DNA of 64,000 nucleotides from Balneola sp. (lineage in GTDB: Bacteria > Bacteroidota > Rhodothermia > Balneolales > Balneolaceae). The stretch is taken from NCBI GenBank assembly GCA_028284195.1, contig JANQSE010000002.1, forward strand, positions 620,001-684,000, given 5' to 3'. A program made the translations under genes and the position numbers. Below are positions 1 to 8,938 of the stretch, one piece after another; the first letter of the stretch is position 1; each line of letters begins with the position of its first letter. The notes below the pieces were generated by a model. It saw only the letters and a list, made by a program, of their open reading frames with translations. It searched no databases and had not been told where the DNA came from.

Positions 1-2336
1 CAGCATCAACTATTACCGAGTCATATTATGCAGGGGAAGGAGTATTTGGAGATACCAATATAGGAGGCCTGGCAGGAGAGAATACGTCTTCTTCAGCTAT
101 AAGCAACAGTTACAGTATCGGGGAAGTAGAGGGAACTTCCCATGTTGGGGGCTTTGTGGGGCTGAACAGTTCTTCGAACCTAACCGATAATTATAGTGCA
201 GGGTTGGTTACAGGTATCGACAATGTAGGTGGTTTTCTGGGAGAGATATCAGGAATTGCTTCGGAAAGTGTATTTTGGAACACTCAAACCTCAGGGCAGG
301 GAGCCAGCCCCGGTACAGCTTCGGTAGGTTTAACCAATACGCAGGCAAAACAGCAAGCATCTTATACAGGTTTCGATTTTGCGGCTACTTGGGGAATTGA
401 TGAAGGTTCAGGTTACCCGTTCTTGTTAAATGTAGTACAAAACCCGGGCCCGGTACTGGATATTCCTGAATTTTTTGCCGGAGGTTCGGGTACAGAATCA
501 GACCCATACTTAGTAAGCACCCCCGGGCATTTAAACAATGTGAAAAGGTATCTGGCCAGTTCATACCGTCAGGTTTCGGATATAGATATGAATGTTCAAC
601 CTTATAATATTAATGAAGGATGGTACCCCATTGGCAGCGGAGATTCCTTCGGGAATTCGTTTGTCAGGTTTGAAGGCGAATTTGACGGAGACGGTTATTC
701 CATCAAATATCTGTTTATTAACCGCCCAACTGCCAACAATGCAGGTTTATTTGGTTGGACTGAAGCCGCTTCTATCACGAATGTGCATCTTCAGGAAGCA
801 AATGTAACAGGCAAAGTATATACCGGTGCACTTGTTGGGAGGTTTTCAAACTCCATGATCGATTCCAGTTCATCGTCGGGCGATATAAACGGAACCGTAC
901 GTGTAGGCGGATTGATAGGAAGTAACGAAACATCAGATATATCCAGAAGTTCATCAAAAGCAGATGTGCGTGCGTCCGGTAGCTACGCCGGTGGATTAGT
1001 CGGCCGCCATGATGATGGAATGATTTCCGAGTCCTACTCAACAGGAGAGGTTAATGGCAATGATTGGGTTGGAGGATTAATAGGTTTTATGGCTGGCGGG
1101 TCTGTCTCCAACAGCTACAGCACTTCTTCTGTAACCGGTGATGCGACAGTTGGCGGCTTTATTGGAAACAATTCCACAAATGGCACCATCGAAAATGTAT
1201 ATAGTTCAGGATTAGTAACGGGGAATACATCTGTGGGAGGGTTAACAGGCCTTGATACAGGAACATTAACCGGAGGCTGGTGGAATACCGAAAGTTCCGG
1301 ACAGGCAGCTTCTGCAAGCGGAACCGGACTCACCGATGCAATGACAAAAATGCAAGCTTCATTCACTGGCTTCGACTTTACCAATACATGGGCTATTACC
1401 GAAACGGAGACCTTTCCGTTTTTACAGCAAAATATCCAAAGTCCGGGGCCGGGTATTCCAGTTGTGCTTCCGGATACGGTGCTGCTTTCATCTCCTTCAG
1501 ATGATTCTTTACGCACTCCCATCAATTTAACGTTGGCATGGGGAAGCACCCCTGATGCAATCAGCTATCATATCCAGGTTTCGTCGAATATGGAATTCAC
1601 TTCCATTATCGCACAAAATGAAGATGCTGCAGGGTTAACCTTTGAGCTGAGCAATCTTGAAAATCTGGCGACGTACTACTGGAGAGTGAGAGCTGAAAAC
1701 GAGTTTGGGTTTGGGGAATGGTCTGCTGTATGGTCGTTTACAACCACCGGACTTCCTCCGGCACGAGTTGTTCTGAATTCCCCCACCGACAGCCTTGAAG
1801 GAGTAGCAGGCGAACCTACATTAGCCTGGAACAGTGCGGAAACAGCCATAAGTTACTCTTTACAGGTATCTGCTTCGGAGGAATTCACTGCCCCGGTAAT
1901 TGATGAAGAAAACCTGGCCGACACGAGTCTTATGGTGGTTGGCCTTGAGGGTTTAACAACGTATTACTGGAGAGTAAGGGCGGGTAATGAGTTTGGCAAT
2001 GGAGATTGGTCAGAAATCTGGCAATTCACAACCATGACTTTGGTATCTAATGAAGATGAATCGGGGATCCCGGAAAAATTTAGTCTTTCTCAAAACTATC
2101 CTAACCCGTTTAATCCATCAACAAACATCAGATTTGAGCTGCCAAAAGCCGGGCTGGTAACTCTTGAAGTCTTTAACATGCTGGGGCAAAAAGTTGCCAC
2201 AATAGTGAATGAGCAGTTTGTGGCAGGTACACATACGGTTCGTTTTGATGGGAGTAACTTATCCAGCGGCGTTTACATTTACCGCGTACATACAAGTGGT
2301 AAAAGTATCGCTAAAAAACTGACGTTGATTAAATAA
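1..2336 (+). CDS. GLUG-repeat surface protein with Fn3-like domains and C-terminal sorting domain (5' truncated)
   Basis: The reading frame is open from base 3 to the stop, so the gene starts outside the window; the internal ATG at 156 is not the true start. About 775 residues are visible. They contain tandem GLUG-type repeats (VGGFVG, VGGLIG, AGGLVG, each followed by a serine-rich turn). The repeats form two blocks, each closed by a similar tail (WNT..SGQ.AS, then QAS(Y/F)TGFDF). Two roughly 90-residue Fn3-like domains follow, each with a TYYWRVRA core. The last ~80 residues are a sorting-type domain (NYPNPFNPST, then SSGVYIYRV and KKLTLIK) as in type IX-secreted proteins of Bacteroidota and Balneolota. 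Likely an exported adhesin or surface protein; the ligand is unknown. Confidence 0.85.
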   Translation, partial: ASTITESYYAGEGVFGDTNIGGLAGENTSSSAISNSYSIGEVEGTSHVGGFVGLNSSSNLTDNYSAGLVTGIDNVGGFLGEISGIASESVFWNTQTSGQGASPGTASVGLTNTQAKQQASYTGFDFAATWGIDEGSGYPFLLNVVQNPGPVLDIPEFFAGGSGTESDPYLVSTPGHLNNVKRYLASSYRQVSDIDMNVQPYNINEGWYPIGSGDSFGNSFVRFEGEFDGDGYSIKYLFINRPTANNAGLFGWTEAASITNVHLQEANVTGKVYTGALVGRFSNSMIDSSSSSGDINGTVRVGGLIGSNETSDISRSSSKADVRASGSYAGGLVGRHDDGMISESYSTGEVNGNDWVGGLIGFMAGGSVSNSYSTSSVTGDATVGGFIGNNSTNGTIENVYSSGLVTGNTSVGGLTGLDTGTLTGGWWNTESSGQAASASGTGLTDAMTKMQASFTGFDFTNTWAITETETFPFLQQNIQSPGPGIPVVLPDTVLLSSPSDDSLRTPINLTLAWGSTPDAISYHIQVSSNMEFTSIIAQNEDAAGLTFELSNLENLATYYWRVRAENEFGFGEWSAVWSFTTTGLPPARVVLNSPTDSLEGVAGEPTLAWNSAETAISYSLQVSASEEFTAPVIDEENLADTSLMVVGLEGLTTYYWRVRAGNEFGNGDWSEIWQFTTMTLVSNEDESGIPEKFSLSQNYPNPFNPSTNIRFELPKAGLVTLEVFNMLGQKVATIVNEQFVAGTHTVRFDGSNLSSGVYIYRVHTSGKSIAKKLTLIK

Positions 2337-2372
2337 ACCGGATTCAATGTCAGAAAGTATCCAAGAAGATAT

Positions 2373-2407
2373 AAACCCTCGTTCATTTAGTTGAGCGAGG
2401 GTTTTTT
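2373..2407 (+). terminator. Rho-independent terminator after the GLUG-repeat gene
   Basis: AAACCCTCG (2373-2381) pairs with CGAGGGTTT (2396-2404). The stem can extend inward through TTCA/TGAG with one G-U pair. A T run follows. It sits 36 bases after the stop codon. Confidence 0.85.
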
Positions 2408-2483
2408 GTAAAAGAAATTTTCATCATTGCTTTCAATTGGGAGAAAGCTAATCTTCTGAATCTAATATCCACGAACTACCACA

Positions 2484-3368
2484 ATGAAAAAACTCTTTCT
2501 ACTTTTACTTATCCCATTTTTAGCTTGTGTTCGGCCTCAGCAAAAAACCACGTTGGATACAAATCAGCTAATTGCAGATCTAAAGGTAATCTCCTCAGAC
2601 GAAATGGGTGGCCGCAGAACCGGGACAGAAGGGAATGCAAAAGCTCGCGCTTATCTTGTAGAACGATTTGAAGAGGAAGGAGCAAAGCCATTTCAAAACT
2701 CTTTTACGCATGAGTTCAGTTTTACAAGTCGAAGAACTCAGGAGGAGATGCAAGGAGTTAATGTGGTTGCCCAGATTGACGGTAAATCAGATTCTGTGAT
2801 TGTAATCACAGCTCACTACGATCACTTAGGTATTCGCGATTCTTTGATATTTAACGGGGCAGATGATGATGCTTCCGGAACGGCAGCACTATTAGCATTA
2901 GCAGATTATTTTGTGAAAGAACAACCCAATCATACGTTACTTTTTGCTGCTTTTGATGCAGAAGAAATGGGCTTGCAAGGAGCAAGAGCATTTGTTGAAG
3001 ATTCTGTATTAATGGAAAAAGTAGTGCTTAATATTAATATGGACATGATTAGCAATAACGACAAGAATGAGCTATATGCGGCGGGGACCTATCATTATCC
3101 GAATACCAAACCTGTGCTCGAGTCTATAGAAACCGGAGAGATCAATTTACTATTTGGGCATGATACTCCTGATCTGGGTTATAACGACTGGACGAACGCT
3201 TCAGATCACGGTGCTTTCCATGCTAAGGGAATCCCGTTCGTTTATTTCGGAGTAGAAGACCATGAACATTATCATAAACACACAGACGATTTTGAAACAA
3301 TTCCACAAGAGTTCTACAAAGCCAGTGTGCAAACCATATTAAATGCCATTCTGGCTTTTGATAGGTAA
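2484..3368 (+). CDS. M28 family zinc aminopeptidase, lipoprotein
   Basis: 294 residues. The N-terminus is a short lysine-led hydrophobic stretch ending in the lipobox FLAC (Cys15), so the mature protein should be a membrane lipoprotein facing the periplasm. The M28 metal site is complete by motif: TAHYDHLG (His111), GADDDASGT (Asp near 127), FDAEEMG (Glu160/161), NMDMIS (Asp187) and a C-terminal ASDHGAFHAKGIPFVYFG with the last histidine. Members of this family remove N-terminal residues from peptides using two zinc ions; the substrate here is unknown. It is flanked by a terminator upstream and an operator downstream, so it is probably transcribed alone. A second, longer M28 lipoprotein lies at 38026-39321. 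Confidence 0.9.
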   Translation: MKKLFLLLLIPFLACVRPQQKTTLDTNQLIADLKVISSDEMGGRRTGTEGNAKARAYLVERFEEEGAKPFQNSFTHEFSFTSRRTQEEMQGVNVVAQIDGKSDSVIVITAHYDHLGIRDSLIFNGADDDASGTAALLALADYFVKEQPNHTLLFAAFDAEEMGLQGARAFVEDSVLMEKVVLNINMDMISNNDKNELYAAGTYHYPNTKPVLESIETGEINLLFGHDTPDLGYNDWTNASDHGAFHAKGIPFVYFGVEDHEHYHKHTDDFETIPQEFYKASVQTILNAILAFDR

Positions 3369-3453
3369 AAAGCCCTTTTCTTTTATAAAAGATTCTGTCG
3401 GCCTGTTAAATTAGAAGGTTAAATTTTTTAGTAGAAATTTGTAACTATAATAG

Positions 3454-3473
3454 TGTATTATTATACTAATACA
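3454..3473. promoter_or_regulatory. Palindromic operator candidate for the GntR (YtrA-type) regulator
   Basis: TGTATTA (3454-3460) and TAATACA (3467-3473) form a perfect 7-base inverted repeat with a 6-base centre. It lies 23 bases before the ATPase ATG in an AT-rich stretch that could hold the promoter. The operon's last gene encodes a YtrA-type GntR protein, whose relatives bind palindromes of this general form at their own operon. Autoregulation is an inference. Confidence 0.5.
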
Positions 3474-3496
3474 GTAATTATAACTAACACTTGATA

Positions 3497-4336
3497 ATGA
3501 TTTCTATTCAAAACCTTTCATTTCAGTATAAAAAAGGAAAACCACTTTTATCTGAAGTGGATCTTGATCTGCAAAAGGGCAAAATATATGGGCTGTTTGG
3601 GCTTAATGGAGTAGGAAAAACAACGTTACTAAATAACATAGCAGGAACTCTTTTCCCAAAATCAGGGACTTGTTTTTTAGACGGTGAAAATACCCGGTTC
3701 CGAAATCCTGAAGTAATGAACAGGCTGTTTATTGTTCCTGAGCAATTCGATCTTCCCAAACTAACGGGGGAGAAGTACATAGAACTATATCAACTGTTTT
3801 ATCCCAATTTTGATATGGAGGTAATGAGCCAGGTTCTTGATGGGTTCGACATTGATGCATCAAAAAAGCTTCCTGAATTATCTTATGGCCAAAGAAAAAA
3901 GTTTTTGATTGCTTTTGCCATCTCTACTCAGGCCGAGCTTTTGATTTTTGATGAGCCTACTAACGGGCTCGATATTCCTTCAAAAAGCCAATTCAGGAAA
4001 ATTGTGTCTTCATTAGATGTAGAAGCAAGATGTATTCTCATATCCACTCATCAGGTGCGCGATTTGGGTGCTATGATTGATCATGTAATTGTTCTGAAAA
4101 ATGAGCGCATCGTATTTAACCAAAACCTGGATAACATTTCACAGCATTTATCAATAAAAAAGATAGAGCAGGGTTCTTCGGTTAGCTATATCTACGGAGA
4201 AGAAATGCTGGGCGGGATACACGCTATTATACCATCAGCCCAAAATGAAGGTTCAAAGATGGACCTGGAGCTTCTTTTTAACGGAATAATTCAAAAAACA
4301 GAAGAAATTAATAAACAATTTGAGGTGAAATCATGA
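3497..4336 (+). CDS. ABC transporter ATP-binding protein (YtrB-like)
   Basis: 279 residues from the ATG at 3497; a TTG six bases upstream is a weaker option. Walker A is GLNGVGKTT (about residues 35-43), the signature region is LSYGQRKK (a variant of LSGGQ), Walker B is LLIFDEPTNGLD and the switch histidine is ISTHQ. The C-terminal ~70 residues are family-specific. It powers the membrane protein encoded next, with which it shares an ATGA overlap, and a GntR regulator ends the operon. This ATPase/permease/GntR layout matches ytr-like operons of Bacillota that respond to cell-wall stress. Whether the pump exports a drug, a peptide or something else cannot be told from sequence. Confidence 0.9.
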   Translation: MISIQNLSFQYKKGKPLLSEVDLDLQKGKIYGLFGLNGVGKTTLLNNIAGTLFPKSGTCFLDGENTRFRNPEVMNRLFIVPEQFDLPKLTGEKYIELYQLFYPNFDMEVMSQVLDGFDIDASKKLPELSYGQRKKFLIAFAISTQAELLIFDEPTNGLDIPSKSQFRKIVSSLDVEARCILISTHQVRDLGAMIDHVIVLKNERIVFNQNLDNISQHLSIKKIEQGSSVSYIYGEEMLGGIHAIIPSAQNEGSKMDLELLFNGIIQKTEEINKQFEVKS

Positions 4337-5064
4337 ATGAGAGTATATCTGCCGGCTTTTCTATGAACCGGTTAATACAACTATGTAGCCGGTATTTTGC
4401 AATAAAAAAGAATATGATCTTGCTTGGCGGCTTGGCGGTTTTTGGCCTTATAGCAATACTATATTTCCTGCTGGTGATTTTCGGACTTCTTCCATTAAGG
4501 CAAAGCGGTGTATTTGGTATGATGGATCTGGTTTTTACTGTTCTTAGCTATGCCGGTTATGCTTTTACCAGTACGATGTTTAATGAAGTTAATACAAATA
4601 GTACAGCAACTCACTTTTTAACCTTACCGGCCAGCTCTATCGAGAAGCTACTCTCGGCCTGGGTTGTGTCTTATGTTTGTTATACCATAGTGTTCATCTT
4701 TTCTTTGTATATAATAAGCTTGATTTTGGGGGTGGGTAACAATTTCATTTTTTCAGAAGAGATTATAAACAGATTATTAGCCTACACAATATTGCAATCC
4801 ATTTTTTTATTTGGTGCTGTGTACTTTAAGGCAAATAATTTCTTAAGTACTATAGTAGCACTTCTGGCTTTTGCAGTTATGGCTAGCCTTATTGTGCTTG
4901 CACTGGACTATGTGGGTTTCAGTAAAAACGGGTGGGTGCTTTCTAAGTTTGTAAAGGGAGATTCAACAGCAGCCTTATTTAAGAGTGTAATTCTCACTAC
5001 AACAGTCTCGGCATTTTTTATTTGGCTGTCATTATCAAGATTAAAAAAACGACAATTGGCCTGA
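4333..5064 (+). CDS. ABC transporter permease, ABC-2 type
   Basis: 243 residues with about six hydrophobic helices (near residues 30-52, 65-85, 110-135, 150-165, 170-190 and 218-236). There is no signal peptide or large soluble domain. The start ATG overlaps the ATPase stop as ATGA, which implies translational coupling, and its own TGA overlaps the ATG of the GntR gene. It is most likely the membrane half of the exporter energised by the preceding ATPase. No residue identifies the substrate. Sequence is weakly conserved in such permeases, so the call rests on topology and operon position. Confidence 0.8.
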   Translation: MNESISAGFSMNRLIQLCSRYFAIKKNMILLGGLAVFGLIAILYFLLVIFGLLPLRQSGVFGMMDLVFTVLSYAGYAFTSTMFNEVNTNSTATHFLTLPASSIEKLLSAWVVSYVCYTIVFIFSLYIISLILGVGNNFIFSEEIINRLLAYTILQSIFLFGAVYFKANNFLSTIVALLAFAVMASLIVLALDYVGFSKNGWVLSKFVKGDSTAALFKSVILTTTVSAFFIWLSLSRLKKRQLA

Positions 5065-5411
5065 TGGAGTTTTCAGAAAATAAGCCCATTTATAAACAAA
5101 TTGTTGAGCACTTTTTTAGCCGGATTCTTAGCAAAACCTGGACAGATGGGGAGCGTGTGCCTTCGGTTAGGGAAATAGCTGTATTGCTTGAAGTAAACCC
5201 CAATACAGCGATGAGGGCTTTTCATGAATTGCAAGAACTGGATATTCTTTATAATAAAAGAGGAGTAGGCTACTTTGTTTCTGAAAAAGCTCACAAAAAA
5301 GTGAAGGAGATCAAGCGTAAAGAATTTATCGAAGTTAAACTCCCGTCTTTATTTAAAGACATGGATCAGTTAGATATTTCTTTTGATGAGTTAAAAGAGC
5401 TGCGCAAATGA
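5064..5411 (+). CDS. GntR family transcriptional regulator, YtrA subfamily
   Basis: 115 residues from the ATG that overlaps the permease stop (TGATG). An in-frame start further upstream would run deep into the permease and is unlikely. The N-terminal ~75 residues form the GntR winged helix (PIYKQIVEHF, then GERVPSVREIA and NPNTAMRAFHELQELDIL). Only a short helical tail follows, with no ligand-binding domain, as in YtrA proteins. Such proteins usually repress their own ABC operon until an antibiotic or envelope signal is present. The palindrome at 3454-3473 is the obvious candidate site. Confidence 0.9.
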   Translation: MEFSENKPIYKQIVEHFFSRILSKTWTDGERVPSVREIAVLLEVNPNTAMRAFHELQELDILYNKRGVGYFVSEKAHKKVKEIKRKEFIEVKLPSLFKDMDQLDISFDELKELRK

Positions 5412-5415
5412 TTTG

Positions 5416-5835
5416 CTAATCAATAATGGAATAACCGTAGCTGATCTCAGAGCCTTTTTCCAGTGCTTTAGAAACAGAGCAGTACTTGGTGATAGATAAC
5501 TCCAGGGCCCGTTCTACTTTTTTAGGGTTTAAATCACCAGAGAACTTGAAATGAAGATGGATAGTTCTGAATTCTGAATAACCCGCATCCAGCTTTTGTT
5601 TATCACCATCCACTTCTACCGTAAGTGTTTTTAAATTCTGTTTTTGTTTTTCCAGTATAGAGATCACATCGATTGCACTGCATCCACCTATACCGGCAAG
5701 CAGCAACTGCATCGGGCTCATTCCACCTTCCAGTCCTCCAATTTCGGTTTTTCCATCCATGCGGATTTTTCCGCCTTCTTCATTTCCCGCCTCCATATGG
5801 AAACCTTTTTGCAGCCAGTTTACGGTAATGTTCAT
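5416..5835 (-). CDS. OsmC/Ohr family protein
   Basis: 139 residues, typical OsmC size. The two cysteines expected of a thiol peroxidase of this fold are present: Cys52 in IGGCSAIDV at the start of the central helix and Cys119 in TKYCSV. OsmC/Ohr proteins reduce organic hydroperoxides in the cytosol; the YhfA-like branch, which this most resembles, is less well characterised. Its stop lies 4 bases from the GntR stop on the other strand, with no recognisable terminator between. A second, divergent OsmC protein is encoded at 48923-49372. Confidence 0.85.
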   Translation of the reverse strand: MNITVNWLQKGFHMEAGNEEGGKIRMDGKTEIGGLEGGMSPMQLLLAGIGGCSAIDVISILEKQKQNLKTLTVEVDGDKQKLDAGYSEFRTIHLHFKFSGDLNPKKVERALELSITKYCSVSKALEKGSEISYGYSIID

Positions 5836-5908
5836 TAGTAACGTACTTTATGTTTATTTCGATTTGAGCCTAAAAGTAACGAACCTCTACTCTAATTTCC
5901 TTGCTTAA

Positions 5909-6403
5909 TTATTTAACCCGGTGCATCGTAAATACTTCGGTTTTTACCTCATTTCCCTGCCTTAGTCGAAGTCGGATTTCCATTAAATCATCCGATTTTT
6001 TCTCGAAGATTAATCCCTTCATTTCAATTTTAACAGGCGAGAAATTGATCATCTCAAAAGAAGTCATATCATTTTTTTCTTCCCAACCTTTTAAATCAGG
6101 ATGAAAATGTTTGAGTTTAATCCCGGTTTCATCCAGCAGTAAGAATTCATAGAAAACAACTTTCCCGTCTTTAATATGTCGATACATGCCCATCATGGTT
6201 CCATTAGCAGGTACCGACCATGTTTCTTCCGAAGTACCTCCAAACCCATCGCCCTTCCATGAACCAACAAGCCATTTGTAATCTTCGATGTTAAAAACCT
6301 TTCCATTTTTGCTAATGAAGCCAGAATTATTAATATGGGTAGGAACTGAATAGAAGAGCGAGCTGCTCCAAAAAAGACTTAGAATGATAAAAAATACTTT
6401 CAT
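5909..6403 (-). CDS. DUF6265 family exported protein
   Basis: 164 residues when started at the ATG at 6403, which begins a clear signal peptide (MKVFFIILSLFWSSSLFYSV). The frame stays open further upstream, but those residues look like read-through rather than protein. The mature part carries the DUF6265 pattern: WLVGSWKGDG, then ETWSVPANGTMMGMYR and a lipocalin-like run of beta strands (FYEFLLLDE, LKHFHPDLKGWE). The family has no assigned biochemical role; the fold suggests binding of a small hydrophobic molecule, which is speculative. It stands alone between OsmC and a divergent SDR gene. Confidence 0.75.
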   Translation of the reverse strand: MKVFFIILSLFWSSSLFYSVPTHINNSGFISKNGKVFNIEDYKWLVGSWKGDGFGGTSEETWSVPANGTMMGMYRHIKDGKVVFYEFLLLDETGIKLKHFHPDLKGWEEKNDMTSFEMINFSPVKIEMKGLIFEKKSDDLMEIRLRLRQGNEVKTEVFTMHRVK

Positions 6404-6537
6404 GATCTGATTTTGATTAATGTTCATAAATATGACAACTGATAGAATAAAAGCGAGACATTTTGATATTTCAGGAATGATTTGTGATGTTCGATCATTA
6501 ATGTATTTAATTACTAACACAAAAGAATATTGAATTC

Positions 6538-7311
6538 ATGAACCATACAGCTTTAATCACCGGGGCATCCAGCGGGATTGGAAAAGACCTGGCAAACATT
6601 CACGCCGAGAAAGGGAACGACGTAGTTATTGTAGCAAGACGCGAAGACCAGCTTATACAGCTTAAAGAAGAGCTTGAGCAAAAACATAAAGTTCAGGTAA
6701 AAATTATCGTAAAAGATTTAATTGCCGAAAATGCATGCAAAGAAATTTATGATGAGCTTAATGCTGAAGGAGTTGAAATCGAATTCCTGATAAATAATGC
6801 CGGATTTGGAGGACATGGATATTTTCATGAACAAGATTGGACTTTCCAAAACAATATGATGGAGTTGAACATGACAGCACTCACAGAATTATGCCGTTTA
6901 TTCTTGCCTGGAATGGTAGAACGGAATAATGGAAAGATCTTGAATGTGGCCAGTACAGCGGGATTTGTACCCGGGCCCTTACAGGCAGTGTATTATGCTA
7001 CCAAAGCGTATGTGGTTTCATTAAGCCAGGGAATAGCCGGCGAGTTAATGGATACCAATGTAACAGTAACAGCACTTTGCCCGGGAGCAGTACGCACTGA
7101 GTTTGCAGAGCAGGCCGATCTGGAAGACACAGATTTATTCGAAAAAGCTGCCACTTCAAGGTCGGTAGCAGAAGTAGGCTACAAAGCCATGATGAAAGGA
7201 AAGCTGATTGCTATTAATGAACTGGGATTAAGCATCCAGTTGCAGTATCTGATTCCATTCCTTCCAAGAAAAATAGTACTAGGTATGATTAAGAAGATGC
7301 AGAGTAAGTAA
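6538..7311 (+). CDS. Short-chain dehydrogenase/reductase (SDR)
   Basis: 257 residues, a classical SDR. The NAD(P)-binding motif TGASSGIG is at residues 8-15 and NNAG at 86-89. The catalytic serine is Ser139 (NVAST) and the Tyr-x-x-x-Lys pair is Tyr152/Lys156 (YYATK). The arginine pair at residues 34-35 (VARRED) after the second strand favours NADPH. It belongs to the broad YqjQ/DltE-like oxidoreductases acting on unknown alcohols or ketones. The C-terminal PFLPRKIVLG is hydrophobic and may associate with membrane. There is no operon partner. Confidence 0.88.
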   Translation: MNHTALITGASSGIGKDLANIHAEKGNDVVIVARREDQLIQLKEELEQKHKVQVKIIVKDLIAENACKEIYDELNAEGVEIEFLINNAGFGGHGYFHEQDWTFQNNMMELNMTALTELCRLFLPGMVERNNGKILNVASTAGFVPGPLQAVYYATKAYVVSLSQGIAGELMDTNVTVTALCPGAVRTEFAEQADLEDTDLFEKAATSRSVAEVGYKAMMKGKLIAINELGLSIQLQYLIPFLPRKIVLGMIKKMQSK

Positions 7312-7388
7312 TTAAAAGAGATTCACTCTGCATGTAGGCCAAACTGTTAAATGGCTCCGGATTATACTTTGTAAAGAGGTGAAAAGCT

Positions 7389-8744
7389 CTATTTAACTAA
7401 CATTGTTTCAGGAAAAGCAGCAACCCACCCAAACCAAAAAGCCCGGTGGTAAGGAAGGCGTTTTAGGGTTTCTCCGGATGTTGAGGCCAAAGCGCTTTCA
7501 GTAAGTGTCCATTTTTTTCCGGATTGGTCAGTTACTGTGTTATTTCCATCAAAAGATTTGAACGAATGATTTCCTCGTTCATATACCCGGTTGCCGCCTG
7601 TCTCATCAGTAAACACAACAAATTTGGTATCGCCCAATTTATTTTCATATACAGGTTTTTTTTTCAGGAATTTAGCAGCGATAGCTAACTGTTTATCCGG
7701 CTCGTTTTTAAACCGAAGGGCTAATACCTCATCTTTGTTGTTCAATCGCTGGTCGTTAAAAGGGGTGTTAAACATCAAACGATCGGTAGCGAAGTAACTG
7801 CGATATGCAGCACCCTCGCTATAATCTCGTACGTGCCCGGTATCTAAAGAAAGTACTTTAGTTTTTGGGTGACGTTTTTTCCATTCGCCCCATGTGGTGG
7901 TAACTACACTTAGATGTTCTAGCTGAATACCTTTGCCAACCAGCGGCCCAATTACCGGTGTACCCTGCATGGTATTCCACAATGATTGAGTGGCCTTGTC
8001 GTACATGAGTTTGTTAGAGCGATACAGGAATCCGCTTGTTCCAATTTCATGGTTGGTTCCATTATACTCTGTTTTAAACAAAATCACTGTTCCGCAAAGT
8101 GTGCAATATACTCCCGCCAGTTGTTCACCACCTACTTCATCCACAAACATTTCATGCCAGGCAAGTATGCGTTTTGGGTAAGCACGTACATCACCGTTTA
8201 CTTCAATACCGAATACTACGTGGTTGTTTTCCAGATAATCGGCGGCTTTGGCAGGTATCATTTTGGGGTTTCGGAGAGGGGGAATTCCATCTTGTTTCAC
8301 GCCTCCCCAACGAACCTCATCCAGGCGAATGGTGCGTTGCTCCTGGTGTCCTTCAAAGTAATGGAAGAATTTATCATCAATTAGTTTGTATAGGCTAGCT
8401 TTGAATGTATGGTAATCGGGAGTTAGTTTTTCTTCTGATTTCCAAAGCCATCCAAACAGATCATTCAGATTATTGAAATCATCAACATTGGTGTGTGTTT
8501 TTAGCAACCGAATTAGTTCAGGAGCAACATTTCGATTTCGGATGAGGGCAAGGGTCTCAATCGCCATAATTGCATAGCCATCTTGCCACTTTTTGTCGAT
8601 GGTTTTCAGAGCATTTTCAGTAACTGCTGCATCGTTTGATGTTAAAAGAGAAAGAAAAAGATCGGAAGCCACTTGTTCCTGTGCTGATATAGTAGTATTA
8701 AACACAGCCATCAGTAGTAACAGTAAAAAAATTCGGGATTTCAT
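7389..8744 (-). CDS. DUF3179 domain-containing exported protein
   Basis: 451 residues with a signal peptide (MKSRIFLLLLLMAVFNTTISA, cleavage near residue 21). Residues ~20-130 are helical and HEAT-like. From ~150 on comes the DUF3179 domain: GIPPLRNPKMI, DYLENNHVVFGIEVNGDVRA split around residue 180, AYPKRILAWHEM, VYCTLCGT with two cysteines, and LYRSNKLMYD. The conserved CxxC and histidines suggest a metal or redox site, but no reaction is known for the family. It is divergent from the M1 peptidase, with a 194-base shared upstream region. Confidence 0.85.
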   Translation of the reverse strand: MKSRIFLLLLLMAVFNTTISAQEQVASDLFLSLLTSNDAAVTENALKTIDKKWQDGYAIMAIETLALIRNRNVAPELIRLLKTHTNVDDFNNLNDLFGWLWKSEEKLTPDYHTFKASLYKLIDDKFFHYFEGHQEQRTIRLDEVRWGGVKQDGIPPLRNPKMIPAKAADYLENNHVVFGIEVNGDVRAYPKRILAWHEMFVDEVGGEQLAGVYCTLCGTVILFKTEYNGTNHEIGTSGFLYRSNKLMYDKATQSLWNTMQGTPVIGPLVGKGIQLEHLSVVTTTWGEWKKRHPKTKVLSLDTGHVRDYSEGAAYRSYFATDRLMFNTPFNDQRLNNKDEVLALRFKNEPDKQLAIAAKFLKKKPVYENKLGDTKFVVFTDETGGNRVYERGNHSFKSFDGNNTVTDQSGKKWTLTESALASTSGETLKRLPYHRAFWFGWVAAFPETMLVK

Positions 8745-8938
8745 AGGTTTGGAATTTAAAGCTTTATCTAAAATGTGGAGTCTGGTTTATACCCGCATCA
8801 CAATTTTGTAACATTTAAATAGGTTTTTCTTGTGTCCTTTTGGTCACTCAAAAAGACAATAAAAAACCGGTTCTGTACTTTTATAAGCCCAATCTGATAA
8901 AAATACACCTAATGATTATATTCTAATCCGAAATCAAA

